NCBI GenBank assembly: GCA_039720395.1
Contig: CM077824.1
Coordinates: 18,561,046 to 18,625,045 of the forward strand
Length of the DNA stretch: 64,000 nt
From: Liquidambar formosana
Taxonomy: Eukaryota; Streptophyta; Magnoliopsida; Saxifragales; Altingiaceae
Reading direction: 5' to 3'
In this document: positions 23,301-35,900 of the stretch, piece by piece
Position numbering within the stretch: the first letter of the stretch is position 1
How the letters are laid out: each line of letters starts with the position of its first letter
Notes under the pieces: model-generated
The model's input: the letters and a program-made list of their open reading frames with translations, nothing else
The model's database searches: none
What the model was told of the DNA's origin: nothing
Translations under genes and position numbers: made by a program

Positions 23301-26300
23301 AAACCCTGAACTTCAATTCGTTATCACCTGTCAAAACTTTCTACAGAAAACTCAAACCCTAATCCCAAATTATACTTCAGGGTTCTTGTTAGGTCTTGCA
23401 TAAAGTTTGGCATTTGAGTCTGTTCGACATCAGGAGAAAACTGAGTCTTCCGATATCGGTAAAACATAAAACAAAGGAACACAATCAAAGAGAAGAAAAT
23501 AAGGGAATGGGGGTGGTGGAGAAAGCTTGATCACCCCCTTTGCTGTTGGTGTACGTGCACCTAGCTTCCAACTGCTAGGGATGGCTAGGGTTTTGGTCTT
23601 TTGAAGAAAAGGAATAGAGAAGTGGGGATTGAGAATTGAACCAGTGGCTGGGGAAGGGTTTTGACTTTGTTGTCGTTTTTTTTTTTTTTTTTTTTGCTTC
23701 ATTTGCTTGGTTTATGAGAATTTTCTTAAGGTGCATTGAGGTTTCTAATCAGATTAATTAGTTTTGTGTCATTTACAGGACACATTTGACTAAATGGGCC
23801 AAAAATGGTCATGCCTTAAAAACTCAGATACGAGCTGGTTATTTTGTGCATTAGTTTGGTTGACATCGATTTTGTTCTGAATATTATTGAGGTCAACCCA
23901 GACATGTTAACTTTGTGTTAGGTTAGAGTCGTATTGACAGGTCCTGTCTAGAATTGCCACCCCTATATGTATAATTTTTAACAGAATTAAGAACTTTATC
24001 GGAGTTTCCATGTAATATTGAAATACACACCGTTTTTCACTTTTGCTTTCTTCCATTGTATAAGTCTATGTGTGTGTGTGTGTGTTTCCATTTAATATTG
24101 AAATTCTCACCGTTTTTTCACTTTTGCTTTCTTCCATTGTACAAGTCTGTGTGTGGATTTTGTATTGTATTTGGATGAGAAGTGTGTGTGTGTGTGTGGT
24201 AATCTTAACCTGTCTCTGAATTTTGTATTGTATTTGGATGAGAAAATCCTAATTAAGTTTAATGTGTATATTTATGCTTCCTGTACTTTTTGTTTGTTCT
24301 TGGAGGAGCTACTGTCACCTTTAGCACTATGTTTCATTAGATATTTTGTAATTATCATTCTGTTTTATGTCAAATTTTTTTATAAAAATTAAAAATGGTA
24401 GCCCTATGTTACATTGATACAGGTGTGGGTGTGTGTCGAGGAGTTGAATTCATCAAATACACCTTATTGGAATGTGGTGTTTATTTGGAACTTAAATGAT
24501 TGGGAGATAGGAAGGGTGGTCGAATTGCTTGGAAAGTTGGGTGGGGTGGAGGTTGATAGGGAGCTGGAAAATCGAATTGTGCGGGGAAGGAGTTCAAATG
24601 GGATATTTTCTGTAAGGTCCTTTTATAATTCATGGTTCAGAACCATGGTTGGGGTTCCCAGCTTCCAAGATATGAATGTTGCAACTTTCTTCGAAGGGTA
24701 TTTAACTTAGTCAATAGATGTGAGATGTAAGATGCAAATGGAGACAACTGATCACTTATTGTTGCATTTCAATGTAGTGTCTGGGCTATGGGCATGTTGC
24801 TTTGTGGTCTTTGAGGTGGAATGGGTGATATTGAGGTCTGTTTACACGTACTTTAGGCATGGAGATGTAGGAGTAAGAGGAAAAAGTCACTACATTTTTG
24901 AGAATTGTGCCTCATGTAATCTTTTGGACTTTGTGGAGGGAAAGGAATAGAAGAGTTTTTGATGGAGAGGAAGCAATAGTGCATACTCTCAAATGTAGTT
25001 TTCTACGTCTTCTTTTTCATTGGGGGTGTCCATAATTTTTTGAAGAATGGATGACCTTCGTTAGTTTTATTGATTTTTTGAAGTTGTGAAGATGTGCCTG
25101 TTTTGATATTTGGATTTGCTTTCTTGTATACTCACTGTGTACATAAATTTACCTTTTGATTAATTCAAATTTACTTTAATTTATCCCAAAAAAAGGGGGG
25201 AGGGAGGGAAGAAAACCTCAAGGAGTAGCGTGAGATTGTGATGGGAACTTCTCCTCTGTCAGCATCTTTGGCCAATTCTTCAGCACGTCTCTGGCCACAC
25301 TCCAACAGCATCTCCATCCACGCTTTGGTGGTACCTCCAAGGTCCTCTCTCTCTTTCTTCTTCTTCTCCTCCTCCTTCTTGCAGCCGTGTCCGCTGTGTA
25401 TGCTGGATGCCATACCCCTACCGCTGTCGTGTTGTGTCAACATGGGTACCTTGGTCAAATAGGCGAGTTCATGTAACACAGTGGTAGCCTTATTGGTATT
25501 CCACATTTTTCTTCCTACACATGATTCTTAATTTGTTATATATTAGAATTTCCAATGTACTAAAAGTGTGGAGTGCAGGAAACTAAGAGTGGAGTGCCAG
25601 TAGCACCACTCAATTACTAGGTCTTCTCATGCACATTTTGGAAGGTTGAAAAATATATTGATTTTTCTTTATATTTTAAGCCTTTCTAAAGATAGCAAAT
25701 TAGTACCATTTTGATTTTAGTTGTTTTTACACTACAGATTCACAGTTGGCTTCATTATGGTTACATTCCCTTTCTTGATGGACTATGGTAAGAATTTAAA
25801 AAACCATGTGAAGTGAAGGTTTTATATCACAGGGGCACGTCCCCAAGAGGCCAAGACCATCCTTTTTTAGAAATTGTAGTGGGGAGTGGGACCGTGACCA
25901 CAATGGGTTAGAGCTGACTGTTTGTTTTTGATAGGAAACCACCATTATATTAAAATAAAAATATGTACAATAATTAATAATTACAAAGTTTGGACAACCC
26001 TACTCCAAAAAGGAATCAGTGCACAATGACACCACTTGAAGAAGATACAAAGAATCCCCCCCACCCAAAAAAAGAAAGGAAAAGAACAGAAAAAGAACAA
26101 GAAAAAAATTACCCAAAAAGGCCTAAAGGTACCAAAATACTAATCAATGATGGTCGATATGCCCTCTATAATGATTCCCTGTAGTTGCTGCTCTGTTGGC
26201 TAAAAACTAAGCCTTACCATTACTGATCGTATGGGTCCAAGAAACTGAGACATTAATGACCTATTGACCTCCAATTTATTAATAATCTGGCTCATGAGAT

Positions 26301-29300
26301 GGTTGTATCTCCAAAAAGTCCTTTTCCCCTCTCTAACCCATCCCATGATCACCAAAGAATTACCTACAGATCTACAACAGAGTCGATTGTGATGCTGTTT
26401 GTTCTTTTCATTTTATTTTCCTTAGTATTTTCATTTTTAAACTTTGAGAGAATTAATCATGTTGGAGGGCAATACATATCTGGGAGCACTTTTAAACCTT
26501 GAAATATAATAGTGGTTGAAGTATGATTATGATAAATTCTACATATTCTCATTTATTGGAATGCGTTTCCTATATTTGATTTCCCTTTTAGTGGCCATGA
26601 TAGTTTCCTCTTTCACTATTGTTATGCACAAGAACAAATTTAGTTACAAGTTCCTCTCTAACCAACTCAATATTTTAGTTTGCAGTGAAAAGGTGAATCC
26701 GAGAATTTATGTTAGCAAAGCTGAAACCAGGAAGAATATTCGAAGAATGAGAAATGGGCCAGGAAGAAATCAATGCGTGGGCGGTAGGGTTGAAAATATA
26801 AAAGGTTTTTCTCTCAATAGCTTTGACCGAGTCCTACTTGATGCTCCATGTTCTGCTCTCGGTTTGAGACCTCGTCTATTTGCTGGAGAGGTAGGGCATT
26901 CTAATTGGAATTTGTTTTTTACTTATTATTTTACGTGTCTTTTTCCCTATTTTGTTATATTGCTATAGGTTTTTATGTATAGTTTTAGGTAACTGTGGTG
27001 ATAAGTTGGGTCTTACTTGAACTAATTAGAGGGCATAAGATACATTTGGGATGTTTGGACCTTACCTAAACTGATGTTGCAGAAACCCTCAACCTGATTT
27101 TTTGGCCTCGAATCAAGCTAGACAACTGGAATAGGTAGGTTTTAGTATGAAAGATGTGTTTGGGTCAGAAAATATGCTGACATTAGGAGTGTTAGGCATG
27201 CTTTGATGCAGATGTGCGATAAAATTTCTCCCCTCATCCTGTTTTGGTGATGGACTGGGTTGGTCAGATAGAAATTTTCCATGCTTAAATTTTATCTAAT
27301 GACAGATGATCTCTTTAATACATTACTTATATTTGATTTGAGGGAGGGATTACTAGGAATAGAATAAGATTGATTTAAGTGCATGTATGGATTTATTTGT
27401 CCAAGATGCAGCTTTATTGAATTGAGGTATTTTGTAATTTTTAAGTGGTGTATGTATTAAAGTGGATTTATCTCTGCTTTAGGTTTATGGGATTTTTTAA
27501 CTTTTGCTATAAGGGCACATGTTAAGATACATTTAATGAAGTAATAAATGCATGGAAAAGTGTGAATGCATAGAAAATGATGCAAATAGCATAGAAAAAT
27601 GTAAAAATGCATAGGAAATTATGTGAATTGCATCAAAAAATATGAAAAATGCATATAAAACCTTTATCAAAGAAAAATGTGAAAATGCATAGAAAATTAT
27701 GCAAATACATTTTCTCATGCACTTGTTGTATCATTAAATGTATCTTAACATGTGCCCTTAGGGCACACATTAAGAAATCCATAGGTTTATTTATCATTTA
27801 TTGTGAAATTTTTATTTTTAGGTTGTTTTTATTTTTATTTTTTAAAGCGAACCTTTTAAATAACTTGAAAAGCTGAGTAAAGGTTCATTAAAATATTCAA
27901 GGGCTAGGATCTTAGGGTTATTATAGCTCTAGTAAAAATACTATTTTATGAGTAATCTCTTTGAATTAATTCATGCTCTATATAGTTCTCCCTTATAAGA
28001 GAGTAAAATCATGTGCACTAGACTCAAAACCAATTTGAGTAATTGCCAATTGAAAATGCTTATACCATGTATGAGCAGACTGCTTCAAGCCATAGAGAAC
28101 ATGCGATCGATGAATTACATAGCCATGAAGATGAGTAAGACCTGGAAGGGGTTTCATGTACACTTCTTCAATGAGATGTCAATTCAAGAAGGCATTCTTG
28201 ACGTTGTGGCCATTGGTGTAATGCAGCAATAGAAATCAGGGCATGAACAGTCATCATTTTAACGACAGGAGCAAATGTCTACTCACAGTCAACCCTATAC
28301 TATTGTGAAAACCCTTTTGGAACCAGCCTAGCTTTATAGCACTTAAGAGAGCCATTAGAATTGGTCTTCATTTTGTAAACCCATTGCAGCCAATAAGATT
28401 CTTTCCTGCAGGCAAATAGAATTCACTCCCAATTGCTAGTCTTATCAAGAGAAAGCCAATTGATCTTGCATTCTATGAATCTGACTGGGATTAGTATAGG
28501 CTTCTTTATAAGTTCAAAATTAGAATGAATAGAAGAAATAAAAGTACGATAAGATGAAGAAAAACAGGTATTGGAGAATCCAAGTCTTATTGGAGGAGTG
28601 TGTGCACACATATGATATTGATGTTTAAGGAGCATGTTTTAAGACAAAGTTGGGAACATCTGAGTTGGTGCATATAGGTTGAGGAGAATAAACCAAGGGA
28701 AAAGAAGAAAAATTTAAAGAGTCAGACTCAGAAGCAACTCTACTTGAAAGGGGAAGAGAAAAGGCATCAAGATCAAATAAATTCCTCATAGGACTTAGCA
28801 ATAGGAAATGAATCAATATAAAGCAAGTCTCCAAAAGAAGAAAAATTTAAAGAGTCAGACTCGGAAGAAACTTTATTCGAAAGGGGAAGAGAAGAGACAG
28901 CAAGATCAAATAAATTCCTCATAGGACTTATCCATAGGAAATGGATCAATGTAAAGCAAGTTTTCTTTGGAGCATAGTTATTAAACCTGTGCCGAACCAG
29001 CTGGTTGGACCAGAGAACCGGGCCTTAGTTAGGTTCGGTTTTTATATTGGATCGTTTTTGCTATTGAACCGTAACAAACTGGCTGAACTGGTGTAAATCG
29101 GACCCGTTAGACCGGTTCTACCTACATCAAGGCAATGAGTCTCTGTTTTAAAATAAAGGGAAAATGTTCAACCATGGGAGTTCGAAAGCAGGTTGAAATG
29201 TTTAAGGAAAGCACTTCCTACCGGTAGACCAGCCACTAAACTTGACTAGAATTATGCTATATATATTATTTATTAGTTTCAAACTACATAAATCAATATA

Positions 29301-29950
29301 AAAGCAAATGATAGCAACGAAATAGATCATGTGATCGAGAGAATTTTATTAGTCAAAGAAGTGCTCGATGATCCTGTTTTATACTTAGTGACCAACTTGC
29401 AGGCTCTATTAAATCCTAAAAACAATGGAACACCTTCTAGAATTGACCCACTTAATATAGTAATTTGTAAGGACCCAAGCTTGATTCTTGACTAGAAAAA
29501 CCTGAACAAACTGTTATTAATAAGAAATTCCTATGATGCTAGAAAAATTTGAATATTACAAAATAGCAGTAAAAATCTTCCTAGAGTTTGAAGAATTGGA
29601 TATCTTGTCCCATGTCATATTCTTTTCTCTTCTTCTATTGTATCATCACAAACAAATATCAAGTACTACTATGCTATGTTGTGGCTAGGCTACTACATGT
29701 TAACTAATCTACCCTTTCGTGAGAAAATGTTTTCCTTGCTCATATTTGGTTGATTTTAAATATTACTTACATGTTGATCTCTCTTTTTGAAAGTTGTGTT
29801 TTCTATTGAAAATCTTGAGGGCTTGTTGAAGTGCATGTCAATCACTATCTTATGTACAATTTTTTTTTTCTTTTTGTAAATTGTCTCTATTCATTTTTCT
29901 ATTTGCAGTTTTCTTTTCTTTTTTTGACTGGAAATTAAATTTGATTTCTT

Positions 29951-29983
<33 letters not shown>

Positions 29984-32900
29984 CCCCAGGAAACAATACA
30001 ATCTTTAAGGAACCATGGAAAGTATCAGAGGAGGATGTTTGATCAGGCTGTTCAGTTAGTTCGCCCTGGTGGAGTTATCGTGTATTCTACGTTAGTACAC
30101 ATGCATTGTCTTATTCTTTGATATTCTTTGCACTACGTGTTTGATTCAAGTTAAAAATAAAATTTACATTGCCTCATGCCTTACCACAATAATACGGCAC
30201 GTGAATCATGGGAATGATCTTATTCTTCAGAGTGTCGTATCATCGTCATCTTCCTTATTTCTTCACTTTTTGCTTTCTCTTTTATCTCCTAATCTTTTAC
30301 TAACTTTGGATGGCACATAGAAAATGAATAAAAAAATATCTTTACACTTCATTCATTAATTCATTCCTCTCCTTTATTTATTTTAATTTTTATTTTATTT
30401 GCCTTTTTTGACCTTTTTCTTTTCCCTGCTGATGGTTATAATAATTATGCTTTGTTTCCTTCTCAAAAAATAGTATTGCCTCCATCCCACTTTGTTTGAT
30501 CACCTTTCCATTTTGGGACGTCCCAAAATGTTTGTTCATTGTCAAAAGTGAAAGCAAATAATTATTTTACTTTCACAAAATGCCCTTAACGATATTTAAA
30601 ATTACAATTAGGGAAAATTACACTTTGCCCCCCTCATCTTTTGCCCGAAATCACTTTTTACCCCTCATCTACAAAATCCTACAAATATGTCCCTGAAGTT
30701 TTAAACATTATCATTTTAATCCCCTCCATCTACCAGCCGTGAGACTTTTAACGGAAATTCATCACGTGTGTTGCACGTGACCAATTTAATGTGATTTTAT
30801 GCCAAAAATGCCCTTGCATACCATCTTCCCTCTGTCTAACCTGCTCTCCGATGTTGGGCTCTCAAGTGTTGCCAAACCCCATTGATAAGCCAAAGTGATA
30901 AATACCATAGGAGCCTAGGAGGCGGCGATGAACAGTCGCTCCGATCACCCATCCTACAATGGTGATCACTACAAACTTCACTCCCTCTAACATCTCTTTG
31001 CGTTTCCCTAAATTTAATCCTCACATCCTAATCTTCATCCCTAAATTCAAAACTTTGAATGCCAAGAGAATAGCCAAATGCATCTTTGCCTTCTCATATA
31101 GTCACCTGATTTCCTCCACCCAACAAAAAAGAGGATTTTTTTTCTCGTTTCCCCAAATTTTCTCGACAGCCAAACACAGGGTAAGAAAAACAAATATATA
31201 AATCTGTAACATCTATTTGCAGATGCTCACATGACTACCTGATTTTTCAAAAATCAAAACGACAAAAAACAACCGTAGATTCCTCCATGGATGACCTTCT
31301 TCCAGCCTTCTTATTTTCTGACTAGCAGCAGCAAAGGGGCCTTGACTGTGGGAGCTCATTGACGTTGGTCTTTGGGTGAGATCGACGGCTATGGGTTGGA
31401 TCTGCTTCGACCGAGAACTATAGCAGGCTCACGTGCTCTCCCTCACCTTAATTTATCAGAGTAAACCCTAAATGCACCATTTTGTTGCTGAGAAAAAGGT
31501 AGGAAAAGCAAAGAAAGGAGAAAGGAGAAGCAGCAGCAATGGTAGGTTGGCAGCCATGGCTGCTTCTTCTTCATTCGACCTTTTTTTTTGTTGCTTTCTT
31601 TATATCTCTTTGATGCTTGAACCCAAACCCATTCACTGACAGACAAGATTCAGATCTGAAGCCCAAACCTTCCTCATCGATGGCCGTGCATCGTGCCACA
31701 GCAACTCAATAGCGATCTGCAAATCGTCGTCGGGTTATCGCTTTTAGTTGTTGCGGTTCTTCATGGTAGTTGTAGATCTGAAATGCCGTCGGATGCTCAA
31801 AGCTCCCACGCTCTCCATCCTCGCTGACGAATAGTGGTGAGTCATCCATTTGCAATTTTTGCTGTTTTTTTCCCTCTTCTCCGAAACCCTCGCGCTAGCG
31901 ATGAGCTTCGTGCTTGGCGAGGAGAGGAGCAGTGGCGGTGAGTGTTTGGGGGGTGAGGAGGAGGGGCTTTGTGGTGAGAGGAGCCACCGGCGGTTTGCTG
32001 GTTGCTCTAAGATGGACGGTGATGACCCAACGACGATGATGGTGGTCGATGATTTCTCTGTGTTTGGTTGGGGTTAGGGTTTGTATATGGGTTTGGTTTT
32101 GGGTTTGGCAATGGAGCTGTGGCGGTGGTTAGAGTTTTGCTTCTTCAGCATTAGGGGCAAAATGGTCATTTTATTCATTTCGTTAACTGCCGTCAGCCAT
32201 TTAATGTCTTCCGGTAATTGAGGGGGGTATTTGTAGGATTTTGTAGATGAGGGGTGAAAAGTGATTTCGGGCAAAAGATGAGAGGGGCAAAGTGTGATTT
32301 TCCCTTACAATTATTATTATCAACTATCACATCAAGTAACATTCTATCATAGGAGGGTAAAATTGGGAAGCTAAAATGTTCGAGTGACATGGCAATGCAT
32401 ACATTGTATTTCCTTAATATCTGTGTGTGGTCAAAATGATTGAACAAAATGGGATTTATGCATGTAAATACTTTGGGAATGGAACATCCTTAATTTAAAA
32501 TATTTTTTGATCATTTTGACATTATACCAACTTATGATATGGTCTTGGTCATTTTAGGTCCCAAAAAAGAAGAAGGAAAAAATAATAATAATGAGTGGGT
32601 AAAAGTAACTTATACCATTCTACCAGCCGTTGGGAATTAATACCTTGAGGATCACATGAACTAGGTAAAGGTTGAAACAAGAATGGATACCTTTAAATGG
32701 TACATTTCCCTATTTTACATTACATACCTGTATTTTTCCATAGTCATGCACTCATGCTTATCCAAAAGACTTTGGATTTTAAAGTTTGTATGCACACTTG
32801 TAATTTATACTTTTCCTGAGCGCTAGTCATGGAAAGTTTCCAACTTGTACTAATTTCTTCCAGCATCACGCATCAAGGGGCCCTCATTTTAAGTGTGCCA

Positions 32901-35900
32901 GTTTCTTCATCTATTATTTGGGAAAAATAGGGGCTCCATGTGGTAATTTGTTTCCATTTTAATTGGATATTTAGGGGTCTCACCTCAATTGTTTTCACAG
33001 TAGTCACCACTTCATCATACTCGTCCTACTCCATCATGCATGTCCTTGATAACATCAATAGATTTAGTTGATATTTGGTACTGCTTCCTTTTTAAAATTG
33101 TCCATATATACCATATGAAGCCTTTTCTCACTAGCCTCATAAATAGGAAGTACCATTTATGTTTGGTCTTTTTAGTTTGAACTAAAATTCCTTTTAGATC
33201 TTTTTGCTTCATGTGTCTAGTAGTTTCATACTGTGTTGGTAGTTTTAACTCAAATGCCACCTTTATGCTTATGTACACGTATGACGTATGTATGAGGGGG
33301 CTTTTATTTAGTTGCATTTTTTTAGAGGTCCAAAGTACCTAGATACTCTAATATGTGTGCCCTTCTTGTTATGAAACTATTTCTAGAATCATTATTTGGC
33401 AGTGTGGAGTTTGATCCATCTTCTAACCTCATTTCTTTAGGCTAGGATCAGATTTTTTGGATTGTTCTTACCCTTTTACACTTTTGTATACTTTCCGTAC
33501 ACACTCCTTAGGCCTTTTTTCTTCATTTGCCATAAAATATCCTCATAAAAAAAAAAGGGAAAAAAAAAAAAAAAAAAAAAAAAAAGGATGGTTTGGCCAT
33601 GTGCAACAAAATCCAATGATTGCACCCGTAAGGGAAAATGACTTTGTTTAAGTTGAAGGTGCTACATGGATGAGGGTCTGGATTTCATTTCTATTTTTAA
33701 GTTTATCTATATGGTGGCATTTACATCGTTCTGGGGTATATTGGAAATGTTAGTATGTCTAGGAGAAAGCACAATACTTAGAACCCATCAAATTTTGATA
33801 TCCCAGATGATGAGCTTTATAGGGTGTTGGTGGAAAAGACTTCACATCAGCTAGCCAAACTCCTCTATGGGAACATCAAAAATGGATTTTAACTATATAA
33901 TATCATTTTACATTGGAAATAGCTTTTTTTTATGAAGTAAATTATATTAATAGTGAGGCAAAAAAAAAAACCCAGTATACACAAAGCATACAATACAAAT
34001 TAAGGGCCTCAACCCATTACAGTTTCAGAAATTATCAATGGAATCCTATCCACATGACATCTCAACTTCCCCCAATAAAACAAAAAGCCTCTAAACATAT
34101 CCCTCAGCTGTCCCAAGGATCTCTCAGCCTGTCAAATGTCCTCCAATTACATTGGAAATAGTTATAACTAAAATGGAATAAAACCATGGGAAAAATCATG
34201 AAACAAAAGAAGCAAACTTATGAGACCAAAAAGATAAGGAATCCTTCAGGGACTGATAAACAGGGATAGCCCTTTATCAGCACAATGCCTTCACACATGC
34301 TAGTCATAGACAGCCAAAATTTCTCGTAAGATATTGTAATCACGCATTTTTTGCAAATGGAAGGATTCTCTAAAGCTATCTCTTCTTCTAACATGAGCTT
34401 TTGGCCTTTTGCTAAATAGGTGCTATGTGGTACCAAATTAAAGTTGTGGCTAAATTTCTACCTGTGCTGATTTATGTGGATTTCCAGTCCCTCTCATCCA
34501 GTATTAATATCCCAAAGAGTATGAACCTTTCTGAGAAACATTAGGTTTTTGGGGTGATGGGTTTCACTAATTTTGGTGTTATTAGTGATAAACAATGGCC
34601 TTATATAAAGCACAATTGGAAAAGAGGATTTGTGAGCATGTCCAATGCACATGAGCACTTTATCAGTTTATAACGGCCTTGGTAATTTCCAAGCTAACCG
34701 TGCAGCACTATTATGTAACAATGTGTTGTGAGTGCATGAGCATGTGATCGACAAATTTTACATTTTTTTTTTTATTTTTTAAAAAAATGCTAAAATGAAA
34801 ATTAATTGCCTATCTAGTTCTTCAACATAATAGTACTTAAACCCATATAAGTTTATGGTTTATAAGAAATTATTATTAAATTTGTCGTTATGTGTTCTAG
34901 ACTTCTAGGGGCAATCCAAATCTGCATGGTCACAAACAGTAGGTTGTAGTGATGAGCAAAGAAGGGGATCACTTCTCAGCTAATATATTATTAGAATTGT
35001 ACAAACTTGGACAACTACAAGCATATAAGGGGGAGATGACTCATGCTAATATACTGTTCTCCATAATTTAGATACTTTTACATAATTCAGCATTCATGTG
35101 AACACACTGCCGATGCACTTTGGATGGAAAATTGTTATTGTTAGTATTATTATTATTTTTATGAAGCAAATTTGTATCACTAAAAAAAGGGCATATCCCA
35201 TGAGCATGAGACATGCAAGAACTAACTATTAAGTTTCCAACCTAAAGACTAAGCTATTAGGGGGAGGGCCCAAATAAGTATATGAAGCCATGTCATTTTT
35301 GTAATTAATTGATGTGGGATGTGGTATTATTATTCCAACACTAACCAAGGACCAAACTACAGCCTAAGAGAATGGACATAATGAACAAAAGAGGATGAGG
35401 CCCCAAACAATGACTACAAAACCAATCAGAAAAGATTTCTCAAGAAAAGGAACTTTAGTTCAACTAATGAAACTTCCACCTCTTCAAAAGTTCTCAAGTT
35501 CCTTTCTTTCCAAGTCAAAAGATAGCATGTGGAATCATATTCCTAACCATTTTAATATCCTTACTACCCACCTTTACCAGCCATCCCGATAGTAATTTAT
35601 GAGCAGAAGGTAAAGCCCATTGAATCTGGGAAAGATGGAAACTAAGGATCCACAAATTCTGCGCCATGTGACAATGAATAAAGAGATGATCCACCGATTC
35701 CGACACTTCCTTGCACATATGCACCTATTAGGCATTACCTACCTTCACCTAATTAAATGATCCATAGTTAAACATTTATCTCTTGCAACCAACCACATAA
35801 AGAAAATCACCTTTGAAGGGACTGAAACAATCCAAATATGCTTCCCCGGATAGAACACCATCACTTGAACTCAAGATCCATTTGAAAGATTTCATTGAAA

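Noticed and set aside
28011..28232. Sense-strand frame in intron 8
   Set aside because: It is the shadow of an antisense Copia reverse-transcriptase relic.
29953..29981. CRISPR-like or structured repeat arrays
   Set aside because: All regular repeats in the window are microsatellites, tandem duplications or transposon ends. None has spaced identical repeats.
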